A stretch of DNA of 26,498 nt. Origin: Pseudomonadota bacterium. GTDB taxonomy: Bacteria; Pseudomonadota; Gammaproteobacteria; Steroidobacterales; Steroidobacteraceae. Each line of letters starts with the position of its first letter. Within the stretch, counting starts at the first letter, position 1. A program made the translations under genes and the position numbers. Below are positions 1-9,021 of this stretch, one piece after another. The stretch covers positions 1-26,498 of the forward strand of contig JAKCEJ010000002.1 of NCBI GenBank assembly GCA_021838065.1. The letters run 5' to 3'. The notes beneath the pieces are model-generated. The model did not search any database, had not been told where the DNA came from, and saw nothing but the letters and a program-made list of their open reading frames with translations.

Positions 1-1
1 G

Positions 2-694
2 CTCGGCCTGGCCCTCACGGTCGGATCCGCGCTCGCCGCCATCCTGTTCAGTCGCCTCCTGCATCTGCCGTCGCTGAAGCAGTCCATGCTGACGTTTCTT
101 TACGTCCAGCACGGCTTCCAGCTGCTCCTCGCACTCATCGGTATCGCCGTTCTGAAGAAATGGTACGCACCGGCCGATTACGGATTGCATTGGCCGCGCG
201 GCAAGCGCTATTTCCTGCCCGCCCTCCTATGGGGCCTCGCCCTTGCGACAGCAGTGAACGCCGGTAACTCCTGGCTGGACGTACTGCTTCACATCAAGCA
301 GACGACTGGGGACATCGTTTACACGCACCAGAACATCTGGGGTTGGGCGATTTTTGAATCGATCTACGTCGGGCCGACCGAGGAGATCCCGTTTCGCGCC
401 CTGCTCGTGACCTATCTGGCAACGGCCATGCCGGGCAAGCTGCGCATCGGGCGCTTCAGCATGAACTGGGCCGGTATCATCGTCGCGCTGCTCTTTGCCC
501 TCGCGCATATTCAGAGCTTCTGGACGGAGAGCGTATTTGATGCGCTGATCCAACAGGGCTATGCATTCGCCCTGGGTGTCCTCTATGCGTACTGGCTGGA
601 GAAATCCCGAAGCATCGCCGCGCCGATCCTGGCGCACAATGTCAGCGACGGAATCACTATCGTCTTCTGGGCGCTTGGCATCTTCCAGAACTGA
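2..694 (+). CDS. CPBP-family intramembrane protease (5'-truncated by window edge)
   Basis: The frame is open from the first bases of the window, so the ATG at 86 is probably internal and the true start lies upstream. The protein is strongly hydrophobic with several membrane spans. It carries the CPBP (CAAX protease and bacteriocin-processing, ABI) motifs in order. The EExxxR motif (PTEEIPFRALL) is encoded around 373-405, an FxxxH motif (FALAHIQSF) around 496-522, and a PILAHNVSDG segment at 619-648. In this last segment the usual His-x3-Asn reads His-x3-Asp. Such enzymes are membrane-embedded glutamate endopeptidases; in bacteria they act in bacteriocin self-immunity or membrane-protein processing, and the substrate cannot be told from sequence. 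The gene ends at TGA 692-694 and nothing co-directional follows closely. The family call is firm; the function is not. Confidence 0.85.
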   Translation, partial: LGLALTVGSALAAILFSRLLHLPSLKQSMLTFLYVQHGFQLLLALIGIAVLKKWYAPADYGLHWPRGKRYFLPALLWGLALATAVNAGNSWLDVLLHIKQTTGDIVYTHQNIWGWAIFESIYVGPTEEIPFRALLVTYLATAMPGKLRIGRFSMNWAGIIVALLFALAHIQSFWTESVFDALIQQGYAFALGVLYAYWLEKSRSIAAPILAHNVSDGITIVFWALGIFQN

Positions 695-1137
695 TCGAAA
701 TGCATCCCAGTGCGGCTCGCGCTCGAAAGTCTTCTCGAGGCAGGTGTCGTCACGCGCGACGAACGTGAGAGAAGCACTGTTCGCAGGCTCGATCAACGAC
801 AGCAGTTTGAGCGGACAGTGCTCGTTCCGTCGGTCCGCAGCGGCGCAGAACTGCGCGAATACCTGCTGAGCGCCATTGCGCGTGGCTGAGCGAGGCTGAA
901 GCCGAAACCCCATACGTTGGCGATGTTCGGCGGTACGCGCGCGGGACTTGCGCGACGTCGAACTACTGCTCGGCGCCGTAACGGAGAGCGCAAGGGCCCG
1001 GAATCGCGATGCCGCCTCAGGCGTCTTTGACCAAGGATGAGGTCCTGTACGCGGATGCCATCCTCAAGGCACCTGATGTGGCGACGAGGCCCTTCATCGC
1101 AACATCTCGTTGCGGTGGTTTGGATTTAGCCGGCATT
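695..1137. other. Gap with possible eroded coding sequence
   Basis: No convincing gene lies here. Directly after the protease stop, and in the same frame, an open frame with a GTG at 710 runs to TGA 887-889 (59 codons). Its peptide includes LESLLEAGVVTRDERERS, which looks like real protein but which I do not recognise and which has no clear ribosome site. Further short protein-like stretches continue in shifted frames to about 1050, for example RDVELLLGAVTESARARNRD. This could be the remnant of a decayed gene or a GC-rich artefact. Confidence 0.3.
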
Positions 1138-4100
1138 CTAGCTGGTCGATGCTGCCGCCTTGGCAAATACCAGCGAGGGCCCCTCAGAGTTCTTTAGCGA
1201 GCGGTTATCGGCAAACGGTTGGCTCTTGAGCTTCTCCCAACGCCTCATCAGGGACCGGTATTCGGAACTGATCTGGTCGAGCGCCTCAATGTCGGCGACT
1301 GTCGGTGCTCTGTCGGCCCCCTGCATCCGCCGCATGAGCATCTGCAAGGAGAGCCCGATGCTGCCAAGGGTCGGTGGGCCGTGATGGAAGAAAAGTGCGT
1401 ACGGAGAAGTCAGCTCGGGGCCGGACAGTTCCTCCAGCCGTTTTCGATAAGACGTTAGTTTCGCCGTATGTTTGCGCGCGGCAATCTTCTTCTCAAGATC
1501 CCGCACCTGCACAAGCGCGGCGTTAGCCGCAATCGCTTCGTGGTACGCCTGCATCGAAACATCGAACTGCTGCTGAAGTGCAACCTCCGGTGTATGCACC
1601 CGTGGGTCCATCATAACTGTCAACGGTTGCGTGTAGCTTCGGCCGTTGACTGTCAGCCTCACTGTGTAGTGACCCGGCATAACCCAAGGCGAGCTCGAGG
1701 CGACAGGCGTGTCGTGCCTGACCGCCTGATTGGCGTCGAGGAACCGCAGCGCCCCGGGTACAGGCGGGTAGTGCATGTCCCACACGAACCGATGCATACC
1801 CGCTTCAGTCGAGAGATTCATCGGCGGACGCGGCCACCAGTCCGGTACATCGAGCTTGGCCGGATCGAGCGGCTTCTCGGGATCAGCACTCGAGAAGTGC
1901 CGCACCAGCTTGCCACTCGAATCCAGGATATCCAGCGTCACCGGCCCACGGACATTGCTCGCCAGATAGTAATCAATGATCGCCCCCGGAGGCGGATTCG
2001 GCAGGGCCGGCATACGCCATGGGGTCGGTGGATTCATATCCCAACGCACGCGCACAGCGGTTTCCGGCTGATACAGCGTTGCCGGCGCGTGCGCGACCTC
2101 GGCGTCAATCTGTCGCAGGGGCGTGATGTCGTCGAGCACCATGAACCCGCGCCCATGTGTGGCCGCGATTAAGTCGTCGCCATGCACCTTGAGGTCGCGC
2201 ACCGAGACCGCTGGCATGTTCAGCCGCAACGATTGCCAATGATCTCCGTTATCAAATGACACCCACACTTGAGTCTCCGTTCCGGCAAATAGCAAGTCCT
2301 TCCGTTTCGGATCCTGCCGGATCACATTGGTCGTCGCGTCGTGGGCAATGCCGTTATCGATCTCCGTCCAGTGCTTGCCCCCATCCTCGGTCCGGAACAA
2401 ATGCGGACGCATGTCATTCAAAAACAAGGTGTTGATAGCCGCATAGGCTTCGTTCGGATTGAAGTGGCTCGCCTCCAGGCTGAACACCCTCCAGAAAGGC
2501 TTCATCTGCGGTGGCGTGACGTTGAGCCAGTGTCGACCGCCATCGTGCGTCACCCAGATCAGCCCGTCGTCGGTGCCTGCCCAGATGAGGTCTTTGTTCA
2601 GTGGTGAGGGTGCAAGAGCATACACCACGCCACGATCTGTCGGCTTTGCCGCGGGGCTGTTCGTGTACATGCCCACACTCGCGGGAGCTTTCCAGGTCTT
2701 GCGGGTCAGATCCGGGCTGATCTGCTTCCAGCTCTGCCCGCCGTTGTCCGTCTGCCAAACTGTGTTTGAGGCAAAGTACAACCGGTGCAAATCGATCGGC
2801 GAGAACACGAGCGGCATGGTACGCAGCACTCGGTAATCCCCGCCAGGTGTCGCCTTCGGACCGACGTCTGCTATCTGGCCCGTCCCGCGGTTGTATACGG
2901 TCACCTTCCCGCCATAGATGAGATTCGGGTGCAACGGATCGGGCGCAGCAGCGCCGTATTCCTCAATGCCCACAGGATGCCAATCGTGAGCGGTCAGCTC
3001 ACCGTCATTGCCACGCTCCAGAACGCAGGCGGAGCCACTGTCTTGCTGCCCGCCACACACGCGGTACGGCCAAGTATCGTCGATTCCGACCTTGTACATG
3101 GCGGCCGTGGGTTGGTTGTACCAGGAACTCCAGGTCTGGCCGCCGTCGACCGTGACAATTGCGCCTTGGTCGCTGTTAACCGCCATGATGTTCGGGTTGT
3201 TCGGGTTGATCCAGGTCTGCTGGTAATCGTCGCCTCCCGGCGCGCCTCGAAAGCCGAACCAGGTTTTGCCGCCATCGGTGGACTTCCACAGCACCGGGGT
3301 GTCGCTGTAGACCACGTTCGGATTCTTGGGATCGATCGCCAGTACCGGCAAGTCCCCACCCCCAATTCTCTCGGCCGGCCGAGGGTCATTGGTCACCTTG
3401 TGCCAGCTTGCGCCACCATTGTTCGACCGGTAAATCCCGACCTTGCCGTCGGGCGCTCCCGGTCCGCTCGACACCGTCGCGTACAAGATGTTTGGATCGC
3501 TCGGCGCGATTCGCAGCAACGCCTGCTGGACGGCCGGCAGGCCCCTGGTGAGCTTGTGCCAAGTATTGCCCCCGTCCGTAGACTTGAAGATGCCCCCGTC
3601 GGTCCCGCCAAATTGGCCGTTCTCCCAAGGCGCCTGCTGCTGCTGCCACATCGTGGCGTACAGGACATCGGGGTTGACGGGATCCATCTCGATGTCATCT
3701 CCACTAGTGTACTCATTGATGTAGAGCACTTTCGTCCAGGTCTTTCCACCATCCAGTGACCGGAAAATGCCCCTTTCCTTGTTCGGTGCGTATACGTGAC
3801 CCAGGGCGGCCACGAATACCCGATTCGAGTTGTGCGGATCCACCGCGATCATCGCGATGTTCTCGGTTTCGCGTAATCCTACGAAACTCCAGGTCTTGCC
3901 AGCATCGGTGGACTTGAACATGCCCATGCCAGTCGCCTGATCAGGTCGTATATTGCTTTCTCCGGTGCCTACGTAAATCACGTTCGGGTCAGAGACAGAA
4001 ACCGCAATGGCGCCGATTGAACTGGTCGGCTCCTTGTCGAAAATCGGATGCCAGCTATTCCCGTAGTCGATTGATTTCCAAACCCCACCGTCATCGTTGC

Positions 4101-4296
4101 CTATATAAAAGACGTTTGGTTCGCTCGGCACGCCTGCCACCGCACGCCCGCGGCCACCCCGTAATGGTCCAATCGGCCGCCAGCGCATCTGCGAAAACAA
4201 CTTGGGGCTGTAGGTTTGGGCATGGGCGCCTGCGCCAAGCCCGATACTGCCGAGAGCAGTCAGCGCCACCGCCATCATTAGGCCGGACAGTCTCAT
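1138..4296 (-). CDS. Secreted VPS10/sortilin-like BNR (Asp-box) beta-propeller protein, copy 1
   Basis: The predicted protein has 1052 residues. The start at 4296 is chosen because AGGAG lies 7 nt upstream and a Sec signal peptide follows at once (hydrophobic core about residues 8-24, likely cleavage after AHA at 26). Residues about 35-780 hold eleven Asp-box motifs of the S-x-D-x-G-x-T-W type, such as SIDYGNSW at 75-82, STDAGKTW at 129-136 and SLDGGKTW at 180-187. This repeat pattern is typical of ten-bladed sortilin-like propellers, often labelled glycosyl hydrolase or VPS10 proteins. The C-terminal quarter has beta-sandwich-like segments (PGHYTVRLTVNGRSY) and then a charged helical region. 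No sialidase catalytic set is evident, so an enzymatic role is unproven; binding or surface display is as likely. It is a diverged paralogue of the gene ending at 12932. The gene stands alone. Confidence 0.88.
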   Translation of the reverse strand: MRLSGLMMAVALTALGSIGLGAGAHAQTYSPKLFSQMRWRPIGPLRGGRGRAVAGVPSEPNVFYIGNDDGGVWKSIDYGNSWHPIFDKEPTSSIGAIAVSVSDPNVIYVGTGESNIRPDQATGMGMFKSTDAGKTWSFVGLRETENIAMIAVDPHNSNRVFVAALGHVYAPNKERGIFRSLDGGKTWTKVLYINEYTSGDDIEMDPVNPDVLYATMWQQQQAPWENGQFGGTDGGIFKSTDGGNTWHKLTRGLPAVQQALLRIAPSDPNILYATVSSGPGAPDGKVGIYRSNNGGASWHKVTNDPRPAERIGGGDLPVLAIDPKNPNVVYSDTPVLWKSTDGGKTWFGFRGAPGGDDYQQTWINPNNPNIMAVNSDQGAIVTVDGGQTWSSWYNQPTAAMYKVGIDDTWPYRVCGGQQDSGSACVLERGNDGELTAHDWHPVGIEEYGAAAPDPLHPNLIYGGKVTVYNRGTGQIADVGPKATPGGDYRVLRTMPLVFSPIDLHRLYFASNTVWQTDNGGQSWKQISPDLTRKTWKAPASVGMYTNSPAAKPTDRGVVYALAPSPLNKDLIWAGTDDGLIWVTHDGGRHWLNVTPPQMKPFWRVFSLEASHFNPNEAYAAINTLFLNDMRPHLFRTEDGGKHWTEIDNGIAHDATTNVIRQDPKRKDLLFAGTETQVWVSFDNGDHWQSLRLNMPAVSVRDLKVHGDDLIAATHGRGFMVLDDITPLRQIDAEVAHAPATLYQPETAVRVRWDMNPPTPWRMPALPNPPPGAIIDYYLASNVRGPVTLDILDSSGKLVRHFSSADPEKPLDPAKLDVPDWWPRPPMNLSTEAGMHRFVWDMHYPPVPGALRFLDANQAVRHDTPVASSSPWVMPGHYTVRLTVNGRSYTQPLTVMMDPRVHTPEVALQQQFDVSMQAYHEAIAANAALVQVRDLEKKIAARKHTAKLTSYRKRLEELSGPELTSPYALFFHHGPPTLGSIGLSLQMLMRRMQGADRAPTVADIEALDQISSEYRSLMRRWEKLKSQPFADNRSLKNSEGPSLVFAKAAASTS

Positions 4297-4990
4297 GCCG
4301 CATCTCCTACGAAAAATTAGCAAGCGAGCGCAAGTTGGGCAGTATACCCCGATTCGCATGCAAATCTGCGTGGCTTCCGAGGCGCCCGGCTTCAGACAAT
4401 GCAGCATCTTGCGTTGCACGGGGAAACTTCTGCTGACGTTAGATTGAGGCGGTCCTGCAGAGCTGTCGCGCGCGCAGTGAACTGCGCAAAAGCCGACACA
4501 CTTACGCCGGAGCCTGCGGGTTCTCACGATACAGCTCATCGGGGCACTTCCGTGCTGCACATGGCTGCCAGGCCGTCAAGCCAACGGCGCGACTTCGGCA
4601 GTGTCCCCCAGACAAGGCCATAGGGAACGCCAAGGCGCCGGGCCGCAGCGCCGCGAGGGGCGCCGGGATCGAATTCGAAACGGTCGAGGCATCATGGGTC
4701 GTGGCTGAGTCGGAACTCACAGATCCCATGTTTGACATGTCGATTATGGACATCTGGGATTGCGTTCAGCCAAATTGCGCCTCGAAGCAACCCGCTTTCA
4801 CGCCGATCAGGCAGCGCTTCGGCGTTTCCGCACATCACCGGCCACGACTCGCCGCTCAAGCCCGCCCCTTGGACTTCTGGTTCGTGAACAGTCGTCAGAG
4901 CCGAGTCCTGCCTAGAGCACTCGGCGCCTGAAGCGTGGCATTCGCGGCGACGGTCGGTGAGCCGACGCACCGATCCTGTGCGACCGCCTG
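4297..4990. other. Gap between propeller copy 1 and the small basic peptide
   Basis: Apart from the ribosome site and candidate promoter of the leftward gene near 4297-4346, I see no supported gene. Short open frames exist on both strands (for example about 4700-4930) but lack ribosome sites and recognisable motifs. No RNA gene was recognised. Confidence 0.4.
4341..4346 (-). promoter_or_regulatory. Candidate -10 box (TATACT) for propeller copy 1
   Basis: On the minus strand TATACT lies 44 nt upstream of the ATG at 4296, within an AT-richer stretch than its surroundings. No good -35 hexamer sits at 16-18 nt; TTGCAT occurs but too close (11 nt). The -10 call is therefore only suggestive. Confidence 0.3.
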
Positions 4991-5098
4991 TCAGCGTCCT
5001 CTCGCCTGCCGCTTTTCGCGCTTTGCCGCGCGCTTTTCGCCGAGGGTTTTCGCCGCCTTCTTCTTTGTTTCTCTCTTTTGATCCATGCCTTTGCTCAT
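4991..5098 (-). CDS. Small lysine/arginine-rich protein, 35 aa
   Basis: This short gene begins MSKGMDQKRETKKKAAKTLG and ends KREKRQARGR, so it is extremely basic. The start at 5098 has an AGGGG ribosome site with about 7 nt spacing; an upstream in-frame ATG at 5287 would add 63 residues of unrelated composition. Short proteins with a similar MSKG...Q/KK...KKK...KTL.EKRAAK pattern are, as far as I recall, common hypothetical proteins in Proteobacteria. Function is unknown. The charge would suit nucleic-acid or ribosome contact, which is inference only. It stands alone, facing the same way as the large propeller gene. Confidence 0.65.
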   Translation of the reverse strand: MSKGMDQKRETKKKAAKTLGEKRAAKREKRQARGR

Positions 5099-5785
5099 AG
5101 GGTTCCCCTTGGCCTGTTTCGAAGGTAGATCGAGTATACGTCCTCGCGGGCAGTCGGTTCTACGGTGGATTCTCGGTTGCGGGCCACTGCAGAAATTCGA
5201 TGCATGCCGCTTCGTCGGAACGCGGCTGAATCGGAGAAACGCCCGCTCCAGCACATCTCGTTCCGTCGCGACCAGCTGTTCACCCAAATGACCAGCTGCG
5301 GTCGTTCAAAAGATAGGCACCGTCGCTCTGATGCGGCCATTCAGTGGCGAAGTATGGCCGCCTTGATGCCGGCGAATTTGTCCGGGACAGGTTCGCCGGT
5401 AGGCCCGTTTGCCGGGAATCCACTTGGTGCAAGTGTAGGCATACGACGCCTGCACCAGCCGGGTGACGAGATTGAGGTCTTGCGCAACGTCGTGCAGCAA
5501 CATATGGATTCCGTCGCCGAAGCCTGTCAGTCGATATTTGACGGGTTTTAGGGACTTGCCCGGTTAATGGAATTTGCGTTCTCTGGGACAGCCGTCACGG
5601 CCTTGGCTCCGATCGGTCACGTTGGACCGATCGCGCCATGGGCTCACGCATTCTGCTTTATTCAGTTCTGCTCCTCGAAATCGCGGTAGGGCCCGTGCCG
5701 CAATCGGCGAACGGCGGTTCGAACGGCCCGCCGCACGCTCTGTGCCGCGAGAAAGTGCTCCATTAGAGCGAGACCGAGGCAATGG
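5099..5785. other. Gap between the small basic peptide and the site-2 protease
   Basis: No gene is supported. Open frames on both strands around 5165-5551 have stretches that look mildly protein-like (for example EIEVLRNVVQQHMDSVAEAC near the end of the plus-strand frame). They have no ribosome site, domain motif or recognisable homology and are probably chance frames or remnants. Confidence 0.35.
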
Positions 5786-6466
5786 TCAGTGCGTGCCCGT
5801 GAGGAAGAGGATGGCTTTAATCACCGCGTCCGTCGGGCGTCCAATGATCTGTGTGAACACGTCGAAATGGGCTCCCGTACGTGCGGCAATGAGGGGAAGG
5901 ATGAAGAACACCCCGATCACGATCGCGATGCCGTATCGCTCGAGTCGAGCGAGAGGCGCCGCCAGCGCATTTGGCAGCACGCCCACTGCGACGCGCCCGC
6001 CGTCGAGCGGTGGCAGCGGAATCAAGTTGAAAACGGCCAGAAGCACATTGAGCTCGATGGCGTGCACGAGATTCGCGAGCACCCACTGGCCGGCTACGGT
6101 CGGCAGGAATCCAACCGTATGCAGGAGCAAGGCGGCCGCCGTGGCCATGAGAAGGTTCATGGCTGGCCCGGCGGCGGCGACCCAGATCATGTCACGCCGA
6201 GGGTTCCTCAAGCGCTCGAACCGCACGGGTACCGGCTTGGCGTAGCCGAACAGGAAGGGAGCGTGCGCGAGAATCAGAATTGCCGGAAGTGCGATCGTAC
6301 CGAAGGGATCAACGTGTTTGAGCGGGTTGAATGTCACACGCCCGAGTTGCCAGGCGGTATCGTCTCCGAAGCGCTTGGCGACGTACCCGTGCGCCGCCTC
6401 GTGCAGCGTAATGGCGAGCAGCGCGGGAATGACCCAGGTTGACGCCAGATAGAGTATCGAATTGAT
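5786..6466 (-). CDS. Site-2 protease family zinc metalloprotease (M50B), apparent ATC start
   Basis: This is a membrane zinc protease of the compact M50 (site-2 protease) type. From the ATC at 6466 it has 226 residues. The zinc motif HEAAH is at 22-26 inside the first span. The segments GRVTFNPLKHVDPFGT (about 42-57) and AGPAMN (99-104) follow, and the third zinc ligand is D155 in NLIPLPPLDGG (147-157). The length fits the family (about 210-230). The frame has no ATG, GTG or TTG between its upstream stop and the GTG at 6337, and starting at 6337 would delete HEAAH. A strong AAGGAG site (6473-6478) is placed 6 nt before the ATC codon. So either this is a rare AUC initiation or the ATG has been mutated or misread. 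Such proteases cut transmembrane segments of regulators or signal remnants; the substrate is unknown. There is no operon partner. Confidence 0.85.
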   Translation of the reverse strand: MNSILYLASTWVIPALLAITLHEAAHGYVAKRFGDDTAWQLGRVTFNPLKHVDPFGTIALPAILILAHAPFLFGYAKPVPVRFERLRNPRRDMIWVAAAGPAMNLLMATAAALLLHTVGFLPTVAGQWVLANLVHAIELNVLLAVFNLIPLPPLDGGRVAVGVLPNALAAPLARLERYGIAIVIGVFFILPLIAARTGAHFDVFTQIIGRPTDAVIKAILFLTGTH

Positions 6467-6472
6467 GAGCGG

Positions 6473-6478
6473 CTCCTT
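6473..6478 (-). promoter_or_regulatory. Ribosome binding site AAGGAG that points to an ATC start
   Basis: On the minus strand AAGGAG is followed by the 6-nt spacer CCGCTC and then ATC AAT TCG. It is one of the best Shine-Dalgarno matches in the window and fixes the start of the site-2 protease where homology also expects it. Confidence 0.65.
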
Positions 6479-6886
6479 CGTTGGACGGTAGGTATTGTGC
6501 CCCCAATGCGCGCCAGGACGCTAGGCCGGCGGTTCGTTTTCGCGCAGGAGGGTTGCGGCCCGCGTGCCTGAAGTGTCTGCAACTCAAAATGAGCAGAGAG
6601 GGATTCGACTGGCCACCTGTGAGTCCCATCCGCTGCTCGCCCGCGACGGCAGTGTACTGCTCGGTCGCGATACCCACGGATCGTCCGAATCTCGTCCCGG
6701 CGATGCGAGAAGCCCGCGGCTGCGGCGCCTCCGGAATCCGAGAATTCGCCGACCGGATAGTCCTGCGTTGAACGAGACTTCGAAATGGAGTGCAATCGGG
6801 TCGGTCGACGGTCTCCCGAGACTTAATCAGAATCGATGTCTCTGTTGAGCTGCTTCGGTAACGCCCGCTGTTTGGTCTCGTCTCTC

Positions 6887-6900
6887 GACCGATATCGGTC
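6887..6900. repeat. 14-bp perfect palindrome, possible operator
   Basis: GACCGATATCGGTC reads the same on both strands. It shares the half-site ACCGAT with the tetR-region palindrome at 19801-19843, so a TetR-type regulator could bind both. It lies about 320 bp upstream of the amidase start and 420 bp from the site-2 protease, which is far for a direct operator. Confidence 0.3.
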
Positions 6901-7218
6901 TTCTTTGGGAGTTACGCCCCCCGAAGCCGCCGGTCATGAGCGACCCCTCGGGTCAGGCCGGGCCGTTCACCCGCAAGACTGATCAGGCGAAAAGAATGAC
7001 CCCGAAACCAAGGCTTTCATATGTGGGCGCCGCCCTACGGTCGCAGGTAATCAATTCCGCCGAGTTGCCTCGGGATAGTCCGACCGGCGGCTCACGATAG
7101 GAGCGACCGCTCGCGCTTCCTGCGGTTGCGGGCAAGGCAGGATTTGAACACATCCCGGCTTTGAGCGATTCTTCGACCTCACACAATCCGCATGCGCGCT
7201 GCCTTGAAGGGGGAAACG

Positions 7219-9021
7219 ATGTCGACGTCTCGACGAGAATTTCTGGTGTCCTCGGCTGCGCTTCTGGGAACGGGCGCTGCTCCTTCGCAAGACGCCACCG
7301 ATCATCCGGCACCCGCTGGCCGACGGCCGCCCGGCTCACCCCCGGCATTCGGGACGGCGAAAGGCGTCGGCCCGGACGTGACCGCGGCGACCTTTTCCGA
7401 GGCGGAGACACTGGTGCGGGTCGAGATGAGCTTCGCCGAACGCACGGAAGCCGCGTCCAATTGGCGCAACAGCATGGCGCCGCTTTACGAGCGGCGCACG
7501 GGACCGCGCAGGGTCGATCTCGAACCGGGGCTCGCGCCGTACTCGCTGTGGAATCCGGTGCTGCCCGGACACGCCCCAATTCCTCGGCACAATGAATTCG
7601 TCCGCAGCGGCCGGGATCCAGGCCCCTTGCCGGCGAGAGATGTCGATATCGCCTTTGCGCCACTCTGGAAGCTCACCCACTGGGTTCAGACACGCCAACT
7701 GCAATCCGAGCGCCTGACCGAGCTTTACCTGCAGCGCCTTGAGAGGTGGGGCCCCCGTTTGAAGTGCGTCATCACCGTCACCCGTGATCTCGCCCTCGAG
7801 CAGGCGAGGAAGGCGGACCGGGAGATCGCAGCGGGACAGTATCGGGGTCCGCTGCACGGAATCCCGTGGGGAGCCAAAGATCTTCTCGATACCGCCGGCA
7901 TTCGTACCACATATGGCGCGGAACCCTTCAGGAATCGGGTGCCGGCCACGGATGCCGTCGTCGTCCAACGATTACGGGCGGCCGGGGCCGTGCTCGTCGC
8001 CAAGCTGAGCATGGGTGCATTGGCGCTCAACGACATCTGGTTCGGCGGTCAAACGAAGAATCCGTGGCTCTTGCAGGAAGGTTCGGGCGGCTCGAGCGCT
8101 GGCCCCGCCGCCGCGACCGCCGCCGGCCTGGTCGGCTTCTCGATCGGCAGCGAGACCGAAGGCAGCATCGTCGATCCGAGCGACCGCTGCGGGGTATCCG
8201 GCCTGCGTCCCACCTTCGGGCGCGTCCCTCGCACCGGAGCGATGACATTGTGCTGGTCGCTCGACAAGCTCGGGCCGATTGCGCGCGGCGTTGAAGACAC
8301 GTTGCTCGTCCTGCAGGCAATCTCCGGACCAAATGCCGGCGACCTCTCCAGCGTGCCGAGCGTGCTCGATTTCAATGCCCAAGCTAGCGTCAGGGGACTG
8401 CGCGTCGGGTACTTTCCGCGCTGGGAACGAGATGCGACGGATATCGATCGGCACGCGCTCCAGCAGCTCAGGTCACTGGGTCTCGAGGCGGTGCCAGTGG
8501 ATCTTCCCGATTGGCCTTACGACTCGCTGAACACGATCCTGTTCGCCGAGGCCGCCGCGGCCTTCGAGAAACTCACGCTCAGCGGTGGCGTGGATCAAAT
8601 GCGTATGCAGACACCGGATGCATGGCCGAACACGTTTCGCCAGGCACGCTTCCTCTCCGCCGTCGATGCCGTGCAGGCCGACCGGTTCCGGCGCCTGGTC
8701 GCCCAGGAAATGGACAAGCTGTTCGCGAAAGTTGACCTGCTCATCGTGCCGTCGCTGCGCAATGAAATGCTGACGATCGGCAATTTCACCGGTTACCCGT
8801 CGTTGACATTGCGAGCGGGCTTCATCCATATCACACAGGCCCGCAGCGACTGGGCCCCTGACCCGCGTCGCCCGCTGCCGCACTTCAATTCGCCGCGCCG
8901 CGTGCCGCACAGCGTTACCCTGGTGGGACGCCTGTTCGATGAGGGAACGATCGGCAGGGTCGGACTCGCGCTCGAGCACGTGCTGAAAGTCGAAGACGAG
9001 CGCCCACCGGGATTCAATTGA
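7219..9021 (+). CDS. Tat-exported amidase-signature (AS) family amidase
   Basis: The predicted protein has 600 residues. The start at 7219 follows an AGGGGG site by 5 nt and gives a twin-arginine signal (SRREFLV at residues 4-10, then a hydrophobic stretch), so export folded to the periplasm is likely. The amidase-signature core is intact: Lys220 in GIPWGAKD, cis-Ser292 in GSGGSSAG and nucleophile Ser316 in GSETEGSIVDPS. The spacing of 24 residues between the serines matches the family. The form GSETEGS, instead of GTDTGGS, resembles the peptide-amidase-like clade rather than GatA, which also fits export. It probably hydrolyses C-terminal or small amide bonds; the substrate is unknown. An extra region at residues 25-150 precedes the core. 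There is no GatB/C neighbour, so a tRNA amidotransferase role is unlikely. Confidence 0.9.
   Translation: MSTSRREFLVSSAALLGTGAAPSQDATDHPAPAGRRPPGSPPAFGTAKGVGPDVTAATFSEAETLVRVEMSFAERTEAASNWRNSMAPLYERRTGPRRVDLEPGLAPYSLWNPVLPGHAPIPRHNEFVRSGRDPGPLPARDVDIAFAPLWKLTHWVQTRQLQSERLTELYLQRLERWGPRLKCVITVTRDLALEQARKADREIAAGQYRGPLHGIPWGAKDLLDTAGIRTTYGAEPFRNRVPATDAVVVQRLRAAGAVLVAKLSMGALALNDIWFGGQTKNPWLLQEGSGGSSAGPAAATAAGLVGFSIGSETEGSIVDPSDRCGVSGLRPTFGRVPRTGAMTLCWSLDKLGPIARGVEDTLLVLQAISGPNAGDLSSVPSVLDFNAQASVRGLRVGYFPRWERDATDIDRHALQQLRSLGLEAVPVDLPDWPYDSLNTILFAEAAAAFEKLTLSGGVDQMRMQTPDAWPNTFRQARFLSAVDAVQADRFRRLVAQEMDKLFAKVDLLIVPSLRNEMLTIGNFTGYPSLTLRAGFIHITQARSDWAPDPRRPLPHFNSPRRVPHSVTLVGRLFDEGTIGRVGLALEHVLKVEDERPPGFN

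Larger units (their letters stand above)
6467..7218. other. Divergent gap between site-2 protease and amidase
   Basis: About 750 bp without a supported gene. Besides the two flanking ribosome sites, the only clear structure is the 14-bp perfect palindrome GACCGATATCGGTC at 6887-6900. Open frames here, such as the plus-strand frame at 6481-6771, show no motif or ribosome site. Confidence 0.4.

Noticed and set aside
2785..3759. 324-codon plus-strand open frame inside propeller copy 1
   Set aside because: It is an antisense shadow of the Asp-box repeats: its peptide is repetitive in step with them and has no ribosome site or domain.
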